64,000 bases of DNA from Arcicella aquatica (GCF_034928825.1 NZ_JAYFUL010000006.1:62001-126000); one strand, 5' to 3'; positions 33,880 to 43,670 are shown, counted from the stretch's first letter. The notes: generated by a model from the letters alone, not told the origin. Numbers and translations are program-made.

Positions 33880-36084
33880 ATGGCAATTGCAAGATTTAAA
33901 GCACTTGAGTTAGCTCAATCTCGCCCGACGGTAGCAGTGAAGATACCGACAGAGAAAGTAACGGACTATTATGGAAGCAATACTTTTAACGATGAAGTGA
34001 TGCGTTCTTTGTTGAGTCCAGAAGCTTATCTGAAAATTACAAACGCGATTGAAGATGGTAAGAAAATTGATAGAGAGGCTGCCGACGAGGTAGCCGCTGC
34101 AATGAAATCTTGGGCTTTATCGAAAGGAGTAACACACTATACTCACTGGTTTCAACCGCTGACAGGTACTACTGCTGAAAAGCACGATGCTTTTTTTGAT
34201 ATTACAGGCAAGGGTAAAGCTGTAGAAAAATTTAAGGGGTCGGCATTGGTTCAACAAGAGCCTGATGCTTCGTCTTTCCCTAACGGTGGGATTCGTTCTA
34301 CTTTTGAGGCCCGTGGTTATACCGCTTGGGATCCTTCTTCTCCTGCGTTCATCATGGAAAACGTGGCAGGTACTGCTACTTTGTGTATCCCATCAGTATT
34401 TGTTTCTTATACTGGCGAAGCACTAGACTATAAAACACCGCTGTTGAAATCAGGGGAATTGATTGATAAGGCAGCTACTAAAGTGATGAATGAATACTTC
34501 AATCGTGAAGTTTCAAAAGTAACTGCTTCGGTAGGTGTTGAACAAGAATACTTTTTGGTGGATGAAGCATTATATAATGCTCGTCCTGACTTAATGATGT
34601 CTGGTAGAACTGTTTTCGGACACTCGCCAGCGAAAGGGCAACAATTAGAAGACCATTACTTTGGCTCAATTCCTTCAAGAGTAAATGCCTTTATGGTAGA
34701 TTTTGAGCTTGAAGCTTTGAAACTAGGTATGCCAGTGCGTACACGTCACAACGAAGTGGCACCCGCACAGTTTGAAGTTGCTCCGACTTTTGAAGAAGCA
34801 AACTTAGCTTGCGACCACAACGCCCTTTTGATGGACTTAATGAATAAAGTAGCCGCAAAACATAAAATGCGTGTACTTTTCCATGAAAAACCATTTGCGG
34901 GTATCAACGGTTCTGGTAAACATAATAACTGGTCGTTGGCTACTGATACTGGCGTAAACCTTTTAGGACCATCTACTAAACCAAAAGAAAACCTTCGTTT
35001 TCTAACTTTCTTTGTAAATACGATTAAGGCTGTTCACGATTATGCCGATTTATTGCGTGCCTCTATCGCAACAGCAGGTAATGAACACCGTTTAGGTGCA
35101 AACGAAGCTCCTCCAGCCATTGTTTCTATTTTTATTGGTACAGAAATGACCCGTGTATTGAATGATTTAGAGAATCTTTCTGAAATGCATGATATTAAAT
35201 TAGAAAAAGGTGATAACGTTTATTTAAGACTAGGCATTAATAAAATTCCAGCGCTTCTGTTGGATAATACTGATAGAAACAGAACGTCTCCTTTTGCTTT
35301 TACGGGTAATAAATTTGAATTCAGAGCTGTCGGTTCATCTGCCAATTCGGCTGCTCCGATGACTATTTTGAACACGATTGTTGCCAACCAATTATTCCAG
35401 TTCAGAGAAGAAGTAGACGTGTACCTTGAAAAAGGTATCAAGAAAGAATTAGCGATTGTTGAAGTATTGAAAAAATATGTAAAACAATCAAGAAAGATTC
35501 TTTTTGAAGGAAATGGATATTCAGAAGAGTGGACGCAAGAGGCTGAAAAAAGAGGATTATCTAATTTAAAGACAACGCCCGAGGCCCTATTGAAATACTT
35601 AGATAAGTCTGCGGCAGACTTGTTTTCTAAGCATGGTATCTTCAATGAGATTGAAATGCACGCTCGTTATGAAATTGAGGTTGAAAATTATATCAAGAAA
35701 ATTCAGATTGAATCGAGAGTAGTGGGCGATTTAGCCATTAACCATATCGTTTCAACTTCTTTGAAATACCAAACGCAATTGGTTGATAATGTTCGTGGAC
35801 AAAAAGAAATTGGAATCGACCCACAATATTATGCACCGACGATTGAAATAATCAAGAAAATATCTATCTATACTTCTAAAATCAACAACTTGGTTGATGA
35901 GATGACTGAGGCTAGAAAAGAAGCCAATAATGTGGAAGATACTGCTGAAAGAGCTAGACTTTATAGCACTAAAGTGAAGAATTATTTTGAGGAAATTCGT
36001 TACTGTGTAGATAAATTAGAGCTTATCGTTGACGACGACGAATGGCCTTTACCAAAATATAGAGAATTGTTGCTTATCAGATAA
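33880..36084 (+). CDS. glnN: Glutamine synthetase type III
   Basis: A 734-residue GSIII, the large hexameric-dodecameric type found in Bacteroidota and some cyanobacteria. It makes glutamine from glutamate and ammonia. Motifs: HWFQPLTGTTAEKHDAF at about 90-106, GIRSTFEARGYTAWDP (family-specific), SVGVEQEYFLVD (metal Glu), RHNEVAPAQFEVAP, and INGSGKHNNWSL. The C-terminal helical region (about 590-734) is specific to GSIII. The terminator at 36100-36137 follows at once. Confidence 0.95.
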   Translation: MAIARFKALELAQSRPTVAVKIPTEKVTDYYGSNTFNDEVMRSLLSPEAYLKITNAIEDGKKIDREAADEVAAAMKSWALSKGVTHYTHWFQPLTGTTAEKHDAFFDITGKGKAVEKFKGSALVQQEPDASSFPNGGIRSTFEARGYTAWDPSSPAFIMENVAGTATLCIPSVFVSYTGEALDYKTPLLKSGELIDKAATKVMNEYFNREVSKVTASVGVEQEYFLVDEALYNARPDLMMSGRTVFGHSPAKGQQLEDHYFGSIPSRVNAFMVDFELEALKLGMPVRTRHNEVAPAQFEVAPTFEEANLACDHNALLMDLMNKVAAKHKMRVLFHEKPFAGINGSGKHNNWSLATDTGVNLLGPSTKPKENLRFLTFFVNTIKAVHDYADLLRASIATAGNEHRLGANEAPPAIVSIFIGTEMTRVLNDLENLSEMHDIKLEKGDNVYLRLGINKIPALLLDNTDRNRTSPFAFTGNKFEFRAVGSSANSAAPMTILNTIVANQLFQFREEVDVYLEKGIKKELAIVEVLKKYVKQSRKILFEGNGYSEEWTQEAEKRGLSNLKTTPEALLKYLDKSAADLFSKHGIFNEIEMHARYEIEVENYIKKIQIESRVVGDLAINHIVSTSLKYQTQLVDNVRGQKEIGIDPQYYAPTIEIIKKISIYTSKINNLVDEMTEARKEANNVEDTAERARLYSTKVKNYFEEIRYCVDKLELIVDDDEWPLPKYRELLLIR

Positions 36085-36099
36085 GTAATATAAAGCCTG

Positions 36100-36147
36100 A
36101 AAATGCCCACAACACTTTTGTGTTAGTGGGCATTTTTGCTATCTTTG
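36100..36147 (+). promoter_or_regulatory. GSIII terminator overlapping the next gene's promoter
   Basis: AAAATGCCCAC and GTGGGCATTTT (36100-36137, inner ACAC/GTGT) form a terminator stem with T-run. The same bases carry TTTG (36117-36120), a 19-bp spacer and TATCTTTG (36140-36147), a full promoter match 24 bases before the next ATG. Confidence 0.75.
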
Positions 36148-36171
36148 ACACATAAATTAATCTATTGTAAT

Positions 36172-36735
36172 ATGTCATTAAAATCAAATCCGGGACTTGA
36201 CCCAAAAGAAATTGAACAGTTAAAAAAGGAATGCAAGGAAGCAGGAAAAAAGTTTGTTTACTTTGAAGACGAACTTAATGACGAACCTGATAATGTTGAA
36301 GAATTTGTTCACGTTCAGTTTGTTGGTGAATACAATGGACAAGAAGCAATTTTTGATGCCGTTATTTATTCTTTGCGTTTGCACTACAATAGTATCGTTT
36401 ACGAAACAGCCGAGCGCCAAGCAATGAAATCATTTCCTTTGTATGTGCCTGTTGAAAATCGTGATGAGACGTATACTGCCAATGAAGCAATGGATGAAGA
36501 AGTAGAATTGTTCATCACCGAATTAATTGAAGAAATTGAAGAGAATGAAGAAATTAAGCTTTCTGAACACTTAGAGGTTGATGAAGATTTTGAATTCGGA
36601 ATCGGTCTTGAGGTATGTTTGAACGTAGAAGAAGTAAATGATAGAGTGGTAACTAAATTTGTTGATGATTATTTATCAGGCAACTTCAAATTAGACCCAA
36701 CTTTATATTCTTTCAAAACAGAAGCAGAAGACTAA
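36172..36735 (+). CDS. Conserved acidic hypothetical protein
   Basis: A 187-residue, strongly acidic soluble protein. I chose the ATG at 36172 (MSLKSNPGLDPKEIEQLKKE) because the promoter at 36117-36147 lies upstream of it and within any longer frame. It has a beta-rich centre (FVHVQFVGEYNGQEAIFDAV) and an extremely acidic patch (EELIEEIEENEEIK region). I do not recognise a named domain. It is monocistronic, ending 100 bases before the CPBP gene. Confidence 0.75.
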   Translation: MSLKSNPGLDPKEIEQLKKECKEAGKKFVYFEDELNDEPDNVEEFVHVQFVGEYNGQEAIFDAVIYSLRLHYNSIVYETAERQAMKSFPLYVPVENRDETYTANEAMDEEVELFITELIEEIEENEEIKLSEHLEVDEDFEFGIGLEVCLNVEEVNDRVVTKFVDDYLSGNFKLDPTLYSFKTEAED

Positions 36736-36835
36736 GTAAGCGTTGTGAGCCGATGATGAGTAACTTGTTGAATTTTAAAGTATTAATTACTAAATCACTC
36801 ATTCATAAAATCGCTCAATTACTTAACAAATATAA

Positions 36836-37747
36836 ATGTTTAAGGCTGTACCCATTTGGTTAAAATCGCTTTTAGAAGTGATTGGATTTCTTTTGTTTTT
36901 TATTTTCTTTGCTGGGCTTGGTAGAGTTTTATTTGCCTACTTATTAGCAAATATTTATGGGATTAGTTTAAACCAACTCTATGAACTGAGTAGTCAGCCT
37001 AAGCATCATGAAAAATTATTGTTGCAAGAATTAGGCGGAGTAATCGTAGAAATATTATCAGTTTGGCTTTTTCCAGTACTCTTAGGAAATAGACTTACCT
37101 TTAAACAGTTCGGTCTCAACTGGAAAGGAAAAACAAAAGATTTTGCCTTTGGATGCTTGTTAGGCATTATTTTAATTACTGCGGGATTTACAATCATGAA
37201 AATTATGGGATTTGTTCAAGTGGTTAAGCTTGAGTTTCATCCCATAATTTTCATGTCATACATCATCTTTTTTGTATGTGTTGCCATTTCAGAGGAACTC
37301 ATGGCTCGTGGGTATGTGCTAAGTACCTTAATGAAAGGCATGAATAAATACGTGGCACTCAGCACGTCTGCATTAATCTTTTCAGGGTTACATCTGATGA
37401 ACAATCATATCGCCCTCGTTCCTCTACTCAATCTGGTTTTGGCGGGTTATTTGCTCGGAATGTATTTCATCTTTCACAAAAACTTGATGTTTCCTATAGG
37501 GCTACATTTTACTTGGAATTTCTTTCAAGGAGCTGTTTTTGGCTTTGAAGTATCAGGACATAATATACAAGGCATTATTACCCAAAATGTAATCGGTGAT
37601 ATCCTATGGACTGGCGGAGAATTTGGCTTTGAAGGCTCAATAATCGCGGTGCCAATCGTCATAGCAGGTATTTTATTTATTTACTTTTGTTATAGCAAAA
37701 AATCTTCTCTGGAAAAAGAATCGCTTTCTAAGCTTCAGGAAGACTAA
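36836..37747 (+). CDS. CPBP-family intramembrane metalloprotease
   Basis: A 303-residue polytopic membrane protein of the CAAX-protease/bacteriocin-processing (CPBP/Abi) family. About seven membrane segments are visible, from VIGFLLFFIFFAGLGRVLFAY to IIAVPIVIAGILFIYFCY. The catalytic motif is SEELMARGYVL at about 152-162 (EExxxR), followed by SALIFSGLHLMNNH and GLHFTWNFFQG, supplying the His residues. Substrate unknown. It is four bases upstream of rsmE and probably co-transcribed. Confidence 0.88.
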   Translation: MFKAVPIWLKSLLEVIGFLLFFIFFAGLGRVLFAYLLANIYGISLNQLYELSSQPKHHEKLLLQELGGVIVEILSVWLFPVLLGNRLTFKQFGLNWKGKTKDFAFGCLLGIILITAGFTIMKIMGFVQVVKLEFHPIIFMSYIIFFVCVAISEELMARGYVLSTLMKGMNKYVALSTSALIFSGLHLMNNHIALVPLLNLVLAGYLLGMYFIFHKNLMFPIGLHFTWNFFQGAVFGFEVSGHNIQGIITQNVIGDILWTGGEFGFEGSIIAVPIVIAGILFIYFCYSKKSSLEKESLSKLQED

Positions 37748-37751
37748 TTAC

Positions 37752-38453
37752 ATGAATATATTTTACGAACCCAATATCAAGCAAACACATTTATTAAACG
37801 AAGAGGAGTCTCGTCATGCTATCAGAGTTTTACGCCTTACAGTAGGAAGTAAAATCTATGTAGTGGATGGCTACGGAGGATTCTATGGTTGTGATATAAA
37901 AGTGGCACATGAAAAAAAATGTGAAGTGCGGATTTTGGAAGAACAACAGAATTACGAGCATCAGGATTTTTACATTCATTTGATAATTGCCCCTACCAAA
38001 AATATGGATAGGATAGAATGGATGGTAGAAAAATGTGTAGAAATGGGAATTCATGAAATTTCTTTTATCCAAAGTCGTTATTCTGAACGAAAGGAAATTA
38101 AGATAGCCAGGATTGAAAAAATAGCCATCGGGGCGATGAAACAATCGCTCAAAGCATTTCTGCCTAAGATTAATGAGATGATTAGCTGGAAGGCATTTTT
38201 GCAAAAAGATATTGCAGAAGACCAGAAAATGATTGCTCACTTAGAAGAAGGTGATAGGAAATTGATTCAAGAGTTAGCAACTAAAAAAGGGAATTATGCC
38301 GTAATGATAGGGCCAGAAGGCGACTTTACCCCCGAAGAAATACAGCAGGCCTTGGCAAAAGGATTTAAGCCCATTACGCTAGGCAAAAGTAGGTTAAGAA
38401 CTGAAACGGCTGGATTGGCAGCCTGTTTCGCTTTAAATTTAATTAATCAATAG
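37752..38453 (+). CDS. rsmE: 16S rRNA m3U1498 methyltransferase
   Basis: A 233-residue RsmE that methylates U1498 of 16S rRNA. The N-terminal PUA-like part contains SRHAIRVLRLTVGSK; the SPOUT domain has MIGPEGDFTPEEI at about 185-197 and LGKSRLRTETAG at about 210-221, forming the knotted SAM site. It starts four bases after the CPBP gene, and the DUF4159 gene follows by 32 bases. Confidence 0.93.
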   Translation: MNIFYEPNIKQTHLLNEEESRHAIRVLRLTVGSKIYVVDGYGGFYGCDIKVAHEKKCEVRILEEQQNYEHQDFYIHLIIAPTKNMDRIEWMVEKCVEMGIHEISFIQSRYSERKEIKIARIEKIAIGAMKQSLKAFLPKINEMISWKAFLQKDIAEDQKMIAHLEEGDRKLIQELATKKGNYAVMIGPEGDFTPEEIQQALAKGFKPITLGKSRLRTETAGLAACFALNLINQ

Positions 38454-38485
38454 GTAAACCAAGCAAACAAAAATGTAATTCAACT

Positions 38486-39163
38486 ATGAAGAATACCGCT
38501 AAAAGTATTGCCTATATTTTGCTGTTGACTTTTTTGTTGGTTGTTAATCATCAAAGCTTTGCTCAATATTCATTTAAAATTGCTAAAATGAAATATGGGG
38601 GTGGGGGAGATTGGTATTGTAACAAAACCTCGCTATCCAACCTTATTAAGTTTTGCAATAGCAACCTCAGAACTAACATTGCCCCTGAAGAGGATATTGT
38701 AGAACCATCAAGTCCTGAACTGTTTACTTATCCATTTGTGCATTTAACAGGACATGGCAATGTAGTTTTTAGCGAAGCTGATGTTATAAACCTTAGAAAA
38801 TATTTAGTAGGCGGAGGCTTTTTACACATTGATGATAATTATGGGTTGGATAAATTCATTAGAAGAGAAATGAAAAAGGTTTTTCCCGAACTAAGTTTTG
38901 TTGAATTACCATTTAATCATCCTATTTATAGCCAGAAATTCAAATTCCCGAATGGTTTACCCAAAATACATGAACACGATAACAAGCCTCCGCAAGGTTT
39001 CGGCTTGATTTATGAGGGACGATTAGTATGTTATTATACCTACGAGTGCGATTTAGGCAATGGCTGGGAAGACCAAAGTGTGTATAACGACCCCGAAGGT
39101 ATCAGGATGAAAGCCTTGCAAATGGGGGCAAATCTCCTTTCATACTCGCTAACATCGTTTTAA
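38486..39163 (+). CDS. DUF4159 protein with signal peptide
   Basis: A 225-residue protein with a Sec signal peptide (SIAYILLLTFLLVVNHQSFAQ) and the DUF4159 domain: KMKYGGGGDWY, LSNLIKFCN, YPFVHLTGHGNVVFSE, and GGGFLHIDDNYG. The fold resembles glutamine-amidotransferase-like or GldG-type sensing domains, but its function is unknown. It is likely periplasmic, third gene in the CPBP-rsmE transcript. Confidence 0.88.
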   Translation: MKNTAKSIAYILLLTFLLVVNHQSFAQYSFKIAKMKYGGGGDWYCNKTSLSNLIKFCNSNLRTNIAPEEDIVEPSSPELFTYPFVHLTGHGNVVFSEADVINLRKYLVGGGFLHIDDNYGLDKFIRREMKKVFPELSFVELPFNHPIYSQKFKFPNGLPKIHEHDNKPPQGFGLIYEGRLVCYYTYECDLGNGWEDQSVYNDPEGIRMKALQMGANLLSYSLTSF

Positions 39164-39321
39164 ACCTTGCAAATGTCAGAATATCAAAATATTTAAACCT
39201 TTTCACTAAACATTCGGTAACTTTGTTGAAGGTTTAGTGTTATTCTATTAATGAGAAATAGCTAATGCCTTTCTTTTCAATGCTCAATCACAAGAACAAA
39301 TTAAAATAACAAAATACAATC

Positions 39322-40086
39322 ATGCAATTGGTATTGCCCGCTTTCATCTTTCATTGGTATTTATCTTTATTTAGTCAAACGTTTTTCTTACATCGTTATT
39401 CAGCACATAAGATGTTTACGATGAATAAATTTTGGGAGAAATTTTTCTATTTTCTTACGTATGTTTCTCAAGGATCTTCCTATCTAAGTCCACGTGCTTA
39501 CGCAATTTTACACCGTATGCACCATGCTTTTAGCGATACAGAAAAAGATCCACATTCACCGCATTTTTCAGATAATGTGTTTGCTATGATGTGGAAGACA
39601 AAAGATATTTACAACGCTTTGTTGAATAATCAATCTAAAATCGAGGAGCGTTTTGACCACAACTATCCGTTTTCAAAAACGATTGAAAAAGTAGGAGACC
39701 ACTGGATGTCAAGAATCGGCTGGGGCGTTGCTTACGTATTGATGTATGTGGTAGCTTTTGTTTATTTTGATATGCACTGGGCATTTTTCTTTCTATTACC
39801 AATCCACTTTTTAATGGGACCTGTACATGGTGCTATCGTAAACTGGTCTGGTCATAAATATGGTTATCAAAACCATGACAATAAGGACAAATCAAGAAAT
39901 TCATTGGTATTTGATTTCCTAATGATGGGCGAGTTATTCCAAAATAACCACCATAAATTGCCGAATAGCATGAATTTCGCTTCAAAATGGTATGAATTTG
40001 ACCCAACTTATCCGATGATTAAATTATTAATCTGGTTAAGAATTATCAAGCCAAATTTAAGTAAACCTGCGAATGCTGAGTTTTAG
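39322..40086 (+). CDS. Acyl-CoA/fatty acid desaturase
   Basis: A 254-residue membrane-bound desaturase introducing a double bond into membrane fatty acids. The three histidine boxes are HRYSAHK (24-29), HRMHHAF (64-69) and QNNHHKLP (about 210), the di-iron pattern of delta-9-type desaturases. Hydrophobic spans lie at about 1-23, 40-55 and 130-165. It is shorter than eukaryotic enzymes but normal for the bacterial group. It is a single gene with a strong terminator after it. Confidence 0.9.
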   Translation: MQLVLPAFIFHWYLSLFSQTFFLHRYSAHKMFTMNKFWEKFFYFLTYVSQGSSYLSPRAYAILHRMHHAFSDTEKDPHSPHFSDNVFAMMWKTKDIYNALLNNQSKIEERFDHNYPFSKTIEKVGDHWMSRIGWGVAYVLMYVVAFVYFDMHWAFFFLLPIHFLMGPVHGAIVNWSGHKYGYQNHDNKDKSRNSLVFDFLMMGELFQNNHHKLPNSMNFASKWYEFDPTYPMIKLLIWLRIIKPNLSKPANAEF

Positions 40087-40123
40087 GTGATAGAAATAAC
40101 ATTAAACATTCCGAATGTTGATA

Positions 40124-40164
40124 TCAAAAAGCGGTCAGAAATTATTTTTCTGACCGCTTTTTGA
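40124..40164 (+). terminator. Terminator of the desaturase (GCGGTCAGAAA family hairpin)
   Basis: A perfect 18-bp stem TCAAAAAGCGGTCAGAAA (40124-40141) and its inverse (40147-40164). The same stem sequence occurs at 30759, 46665 and 55952. Confidence 0.88.
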
Positions 40165-40458
40165 TTTATATATATATGGAATAATAGTTCCGTTAGGAAC
40201 AATATATCGGTAGAAACATCCTGCTAATTTAGTTATCTTCTCCAAGCCCCATCGGGCGAAATATTTTGCCCTGATAAGGCTATTTTGTTAAACTTCCCTA
40301 TTCTAAGAAAAATTCGGAATGACTTAAGTTTTATGACACATCCTTCTATCTTAACCTCCGATGCCTTCCAATAAATTGGATATTTAGAAATATATGCATA
40401 GTTTTAGAAATGCAAAAAACACCATACAACAAACAATTAAATAACTAAACTTACAAAA
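40165..40458. other. Gene-free stretch with repeat fragments
   Basis: Contains hairpin GTTCC (40187-40191)/GGAAC (40196-40200) and AAAAATTCGGAATGACTT (around 40308-40325), a variant of the inverted end of the compound repeat at 46478-46731. With the terminator at 40124 it looks like a partial third copy of that repeat. No gene. Confidence 0.5.
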
Positions 40459-41061
40459 ATGAAATTTTCTGAAGGAATACAAAAAGCAATTCCGTTTGGC
40501 TATCTTTTTTTGATAATATTGGGAATATTTAAAGAAGGTGTAATGTTTTATCAATTAGGAGTAAATATTTTAAAATATTCAACCATTACAGACATATTAA
40601 TAAGTCCGATAGTCGATTTAGCTTCCTTTCCAGTTATACTAATTTTATTAATAGTGCTTATCGCATTTTCATATTATTTTCCTGCTTATTTATCCAAAAA
40701 AAGTGATAAAGAGTGGGTAAAAAGATTAGCGGGATTAAAAGGTAAGGGTGAATTAGATAATGAAAGACTTGCAAACCACTTTACCAACCTTTTTGTAAAA
40801 TTTATGGCATTAACGCTATTTTCATTCTTCGTTGGAATAGGGTTGGGAAAAGGATTAGGCTTATCAAGAAGAATAAAGGAAGATGTACTTGAATATAAAA
40901 CTACCCTTAATTTTAGTAGTGGTGAAGCAGAGCAAGTTTACCTCATAAATTCAAATAGTTTGTATTACTTTTATTTGAAAAAAGGTAATAAAAATATAAA
41001 AATAGCCCCTATTGGTGCGATAAAGAGCGTTGAGCTACCAACTAGTAAGGAGTTTAAATAA
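40459..41061 (+). CDS. Hypothetical membrane protein
   Basis: A 200-residue protein with three predicted membrane helices: IPFGYLFLIILGIFKEGVMF (about 11-30), FPVILILLIVLIAFSYYF (about 57-74) and FMALTLFSFFVGIGLGKGLG (about 114-133). The last 60 residues are a soluble beta-rich tail. No family recognised. It is monocistronic, converging on the E2 gene across a palindrome. Confidence 0.65.
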   Translation: MKFSEGIQKAIPFGYLFLIILGIFKEGVMFYQLGVNILKYSTITDILISPIVDLASFPVILILLIVLIAFSYYFPAYLSKKSDKEWVKRLAGLKGKGELDNERLANHFTNLFVKFMALTLFSFFVGIGLGKGLGLSRRIKEDVLEYKTTLNFSSGEAEQVYLINSNSLYYFYLKKGNKNIKIAPIGAIKSVELPTSKEFK

Positions 41062-41080
41062 GAAGGGAACGTTATAAAAA

Positions 41081-41126
41081 TATTTATCACTAGCGAGGGA
41101 CTTAAGTCCTTCGCTAGTGATAAATA
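41081..41126. repeat. 46-bp palindrome centred on CTTAAG
   Basis: TATTTATCACTAGCGA and its inverse flank GGACTTAAGTCC, with one mismatch. It lies between convergent genes ending at 41061 and 41140. Related palindromes are at 48533-48574 and inside 45016-45290 and 56066-56337. Confidence 0.75.
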
Positions 41127-41139
41127 TACAGCACTCTAC

Positions 41140-42441
41140 CTACAATTTTCTATCAATTTCAAAGGCTTCCAAGTAATTTGATACTCTTTTTACAAATTGT
41201 CCACCTAATGAGCCATCCACAATTCTGTGGTCATAAGAATGAGAAATAAACATCTTTTGACGAATACCTAACAAATCACCTTGTGGGGTTTCAATTACAG
41301 CTGGTTTTTTCTGAATAGCTCCAAACGCCATAATAGCTACTTGTGGCTGAACAATAATGGGCGTACCCATGATGTTTCCGAAAGTACCAATGTTAGAGAA
41401 AGTATAAGTGCCACCTTCCAAATCTTCAGGTTTAAGCTTATTTTCTCTTGCTCTTTTTGTTAAATCGTTAATTTTCTTGGTCAGACCAATTAAATTATAA
41501 GAATCTGCATTATGAATGACTGGTACAATTAAATTACCGTTAGGCAACGCAACTGCCATCCCTACATTAATATTTTTTTTATAGATAATTCTATCGCCAT
41601 CAACCGACGCATTAATTTGAGGGAAATCCTTGATAGCCTTAACGATAGCTTCTAACAAAATAGGCGTATAGGTAATGTTTTCACCATATTGCTTTTTGAA
41701 AGAATCTTTGATACTGTTTCTCCAGATGGCTACATTCGTCATATCCGTTTCTACGAAAGATGTAACGTGAGGAGCAACCCTTTTAGAATCCACCATTCTT
41801 TCAGCAATCATTTTACGCATCCTGTCCATCTGAATAATCTCATCATTGCCAGATATGAAAACAGGAGAAGCATTTGAAACTACTTTTTCAGGAGCTTTCG
41901 CTGGTGGTATTGCCTTAGTCGTTTTGCGTTGTTCTAAATAATTAAGAATATCGTGTTTAGTTACTCTTTGGTCTGCACCCGTCCCCACAATAGCATCAAG
42001 CTCAGTCTTAGAAATATTTTCTTCTTTAGAAATACTCAATACCAATGGAGAATAGAACCTTGAGCCATTATTGGATGAAACGACAGCCTCTTGCGTAATT
42101 GGGTCAAGATTAATGCCTGTCAATATTTTTATTTCTTCAATTTCTTGTGCCAGTTGCTCCGAAATTACTTCCACTTTTGCATTGTCCTTAACCTCCTCTT
42201 CGTCAGTACTGATCATACAAATAGGCTTGCCAATTTCAGCGATTTCACCCTCTTGAACCAAAATCTCAGTTAAAATTCCTGATTGAGAGCAAGGTACTTC
42301 TGTATCAATTTTATCAGTAGCTACTTCCAATAGATACTCATCTGCATTAATTTTTTCGCCTACACTTTTAAGCCACTTCAAAATAGTAGCCTCCATGATA
42401 CTTTCGCCCATTTTGGGCATAATTACTTCGATTAAAGCCAT
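41140..42441 (-). CDS. 2-oxoacid dehydrogenase complex E2 (dihydrolipoamide acyltransferase)
   Basis: A 433-residue E2 subunit. The lipoyl domain (1-80) has the lipoylated K44 in EVATDKIDTEV; a peripheral-subunit-binding domain lies at about 131-175; the catalytic domain ends with H405 and D409 in SHSYDHRIVDGS. It transfers acyl groups to CoA in a pyruvate, 2-oxoglutarate or branched-chain complex; which one is not decided by eye, though the branched-chain/pyruvate type is most likely. No E1 or E3 gene is adjacent. Its ATG lies inside the end of cinA (10-base overlap). Confidence 0.9.
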   Translation of the reverse strand: MALIEVIMPKMGESIMEATILKWLKSVGEKINADEYLLEVATDKIDTEVPCSQSGILTEILVQEGEIAEIGKPICMISTDEEEVKDNAKVEVISEQLAQEIEEIKILTGINLDPITQEAVVSSNNGSRFYSPLVLSISKEENISKTELDAIVGTGADQRVTKHDILNYLEQRKTTKAIPPAKAPEKVVSNASPVFISGNDEIIQMDRMRKMIAERMVDSKRVAPHVTSFVETDMTNVAIWRNSIKDSFKKQYGENITYTPILLEAIVKAIKDFPQINASVDGDRIIYKKNINVGMAVALPNGNLIVPVIHNADSYNLIGLTKKINDLTKRARENKLKPEDLEGGTYTFSNIGTFGNIMGTPIIVQPQVAIMAFGAIQKKPAVIETPQGDLLGIRQKMFISHSYDHRIVDGSLGGQFVKRVSNYLEAFEIDRKL

Positions 42442-43670
42442 GTTGTTCTTAATAAATTCAGTATGTTGATTGCTGTAAGATGAATGTTTTGTTCACGAAA
42501 CCCACCCAATTGCAATTTTTTTGTGATTGTTTTACTTTCTGTGGCAATGGCAATCCAGATAGTACCCACGGGCTTGTCGGGTGTTCCACCGTCTGGTCCA
42601 GCAATTCCGCTTGTTGCTAATCCAAAAGTTGTATTACATAATTTGCGAATATTTTCTGACATTTCGATAACCGTTTCCTCAGAAACTGCTCCGAATTGTC
42701 CTAAAGTCTCAGGTTTTACGCCTAACTGATTAATTTTAACGCTGTTGTCATAAGAGAGTATTCCACCCATAAAATAAGCCGAACTACCAGCCACCTTAGT
42801 AAATTGATGCCCCAAATATCCACCCGTACAACTTTCTGCTACAGAAACAGTCAGCCCTTTTTCTTTCAATAAACGTCCAATAGCCTCTTCTAGTTCTTCG
42901 TTGCCATAGCCATATACATAACTTTGAATAGTAGGCAGTACTTTTTGAAATTCTTCTTCTACCTGTTTTTCAAGCAAAGCAATATCTTCTCCGAAGCCAG
43001 TCAGGCGGAGCTTTACACTGCCCATCGAGGGTAAATATGCTAGTCTGATATGGGGAGGCAAGGCATCTTCCCAAGCGTCAATCATTTCGGCTAACAAAGA
43101 TTCCCCAATACCAACTGTACGAATTATTTTATGGAAAATGACAGGCGTTTTAAAATAAGCTTGTATTTTGGGTAACAACGATAACGTCATTAACCCTTTC
43201 ATTTCATAAGGCACCCCTGGCATAGAGATATATACTACGCCATTTTGCTCAAACCACATACCAGGTGCTGTGCCCATGGTATTTTTGATATAGGTAGCAT
43301 TGGCAGGTAATTCTGCTTGTCCAAGGTTTAAACCTGTTACCTCACGCCCTCTTTTTCTGAAAAACTCTTCTAAATCTGTTAATGCTTCTGGATGTACTTC
43401 AAGGGTAGTGTTAAAATACTTACAAAATGTCTTTTTGGTAATATCATCTTTCGTCGGTCCTAAGCCTCCTGTTACAATGACTAAGTCTGCTCGTTGGGTG
43501 GCTTCATTAAAAATTTGTAAAATAGCCTCCTCTGTGTCACCAACGGAAGATTTCCTAACGGTGCGAATGCCTATTTTATCAAGTTCAGCACTAATCCATT
43601 GTGTATTAGTATCAGTAATTTGCCCATATAATATCTCGTCACCAATAGTAATTATCTCTGCTCGAATCAT
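42432..43670 (-). CDS. cinA: CinA-family nicotinamide-nucleotide amidohydrolase
   Basis: A 412-residue CinA. The N-terminal MoCF-like domain (EIITIGDEILYGQITDTNTQW; VIVTGGLGPTKDDITKKTF) and C-terminal amidase domain (SVAESCTGGYLGHQFT at about 273-288; ATSGIAGPDGGTPDKPVGTIW) are both complete. It deamidates NMN and may hydrolyse ADP-ribose in NAD recycling. Its stop overlaps the E2 start by 10 bases, so the two are co-transcribed. Confidence 0.93.
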   Translation of the reverse strand: MIRAEIITIGDEILYGQITDTNTQWISAELDKIGIRTVRKSSVGDTEEAILQIFNEATQRADLVIVTGGLGPTKDDITKKTFCKYFNTTLEVHPEALTDLEEFFRKRGREVTGLNLGQAELPANATYIKNTMGTAPGMWFEQNGVVYISMPGVPYEMKGLMTLSLLPKIQAYFKTPVIFHKIIRTVGIGESLLAEMIDAWEDALPPHIRLAYLPSMGSVKLRLTGFGEDIALLEKQVEEEFQKVLPTIQSYVYGYGNEELEEAIGRLLKEKGLTVSVAESCTGGYLGHQFTKVAGSSAYFMGGILSYDNSVKINQLGVKPETLGQFGAVSEETVIEMSENIRKLCNTTFGLATSGIAGPDGGTPDKPVGTIWIAIATESKTITKKLQLGGFREQNIHLTAINILNLLRTTWL

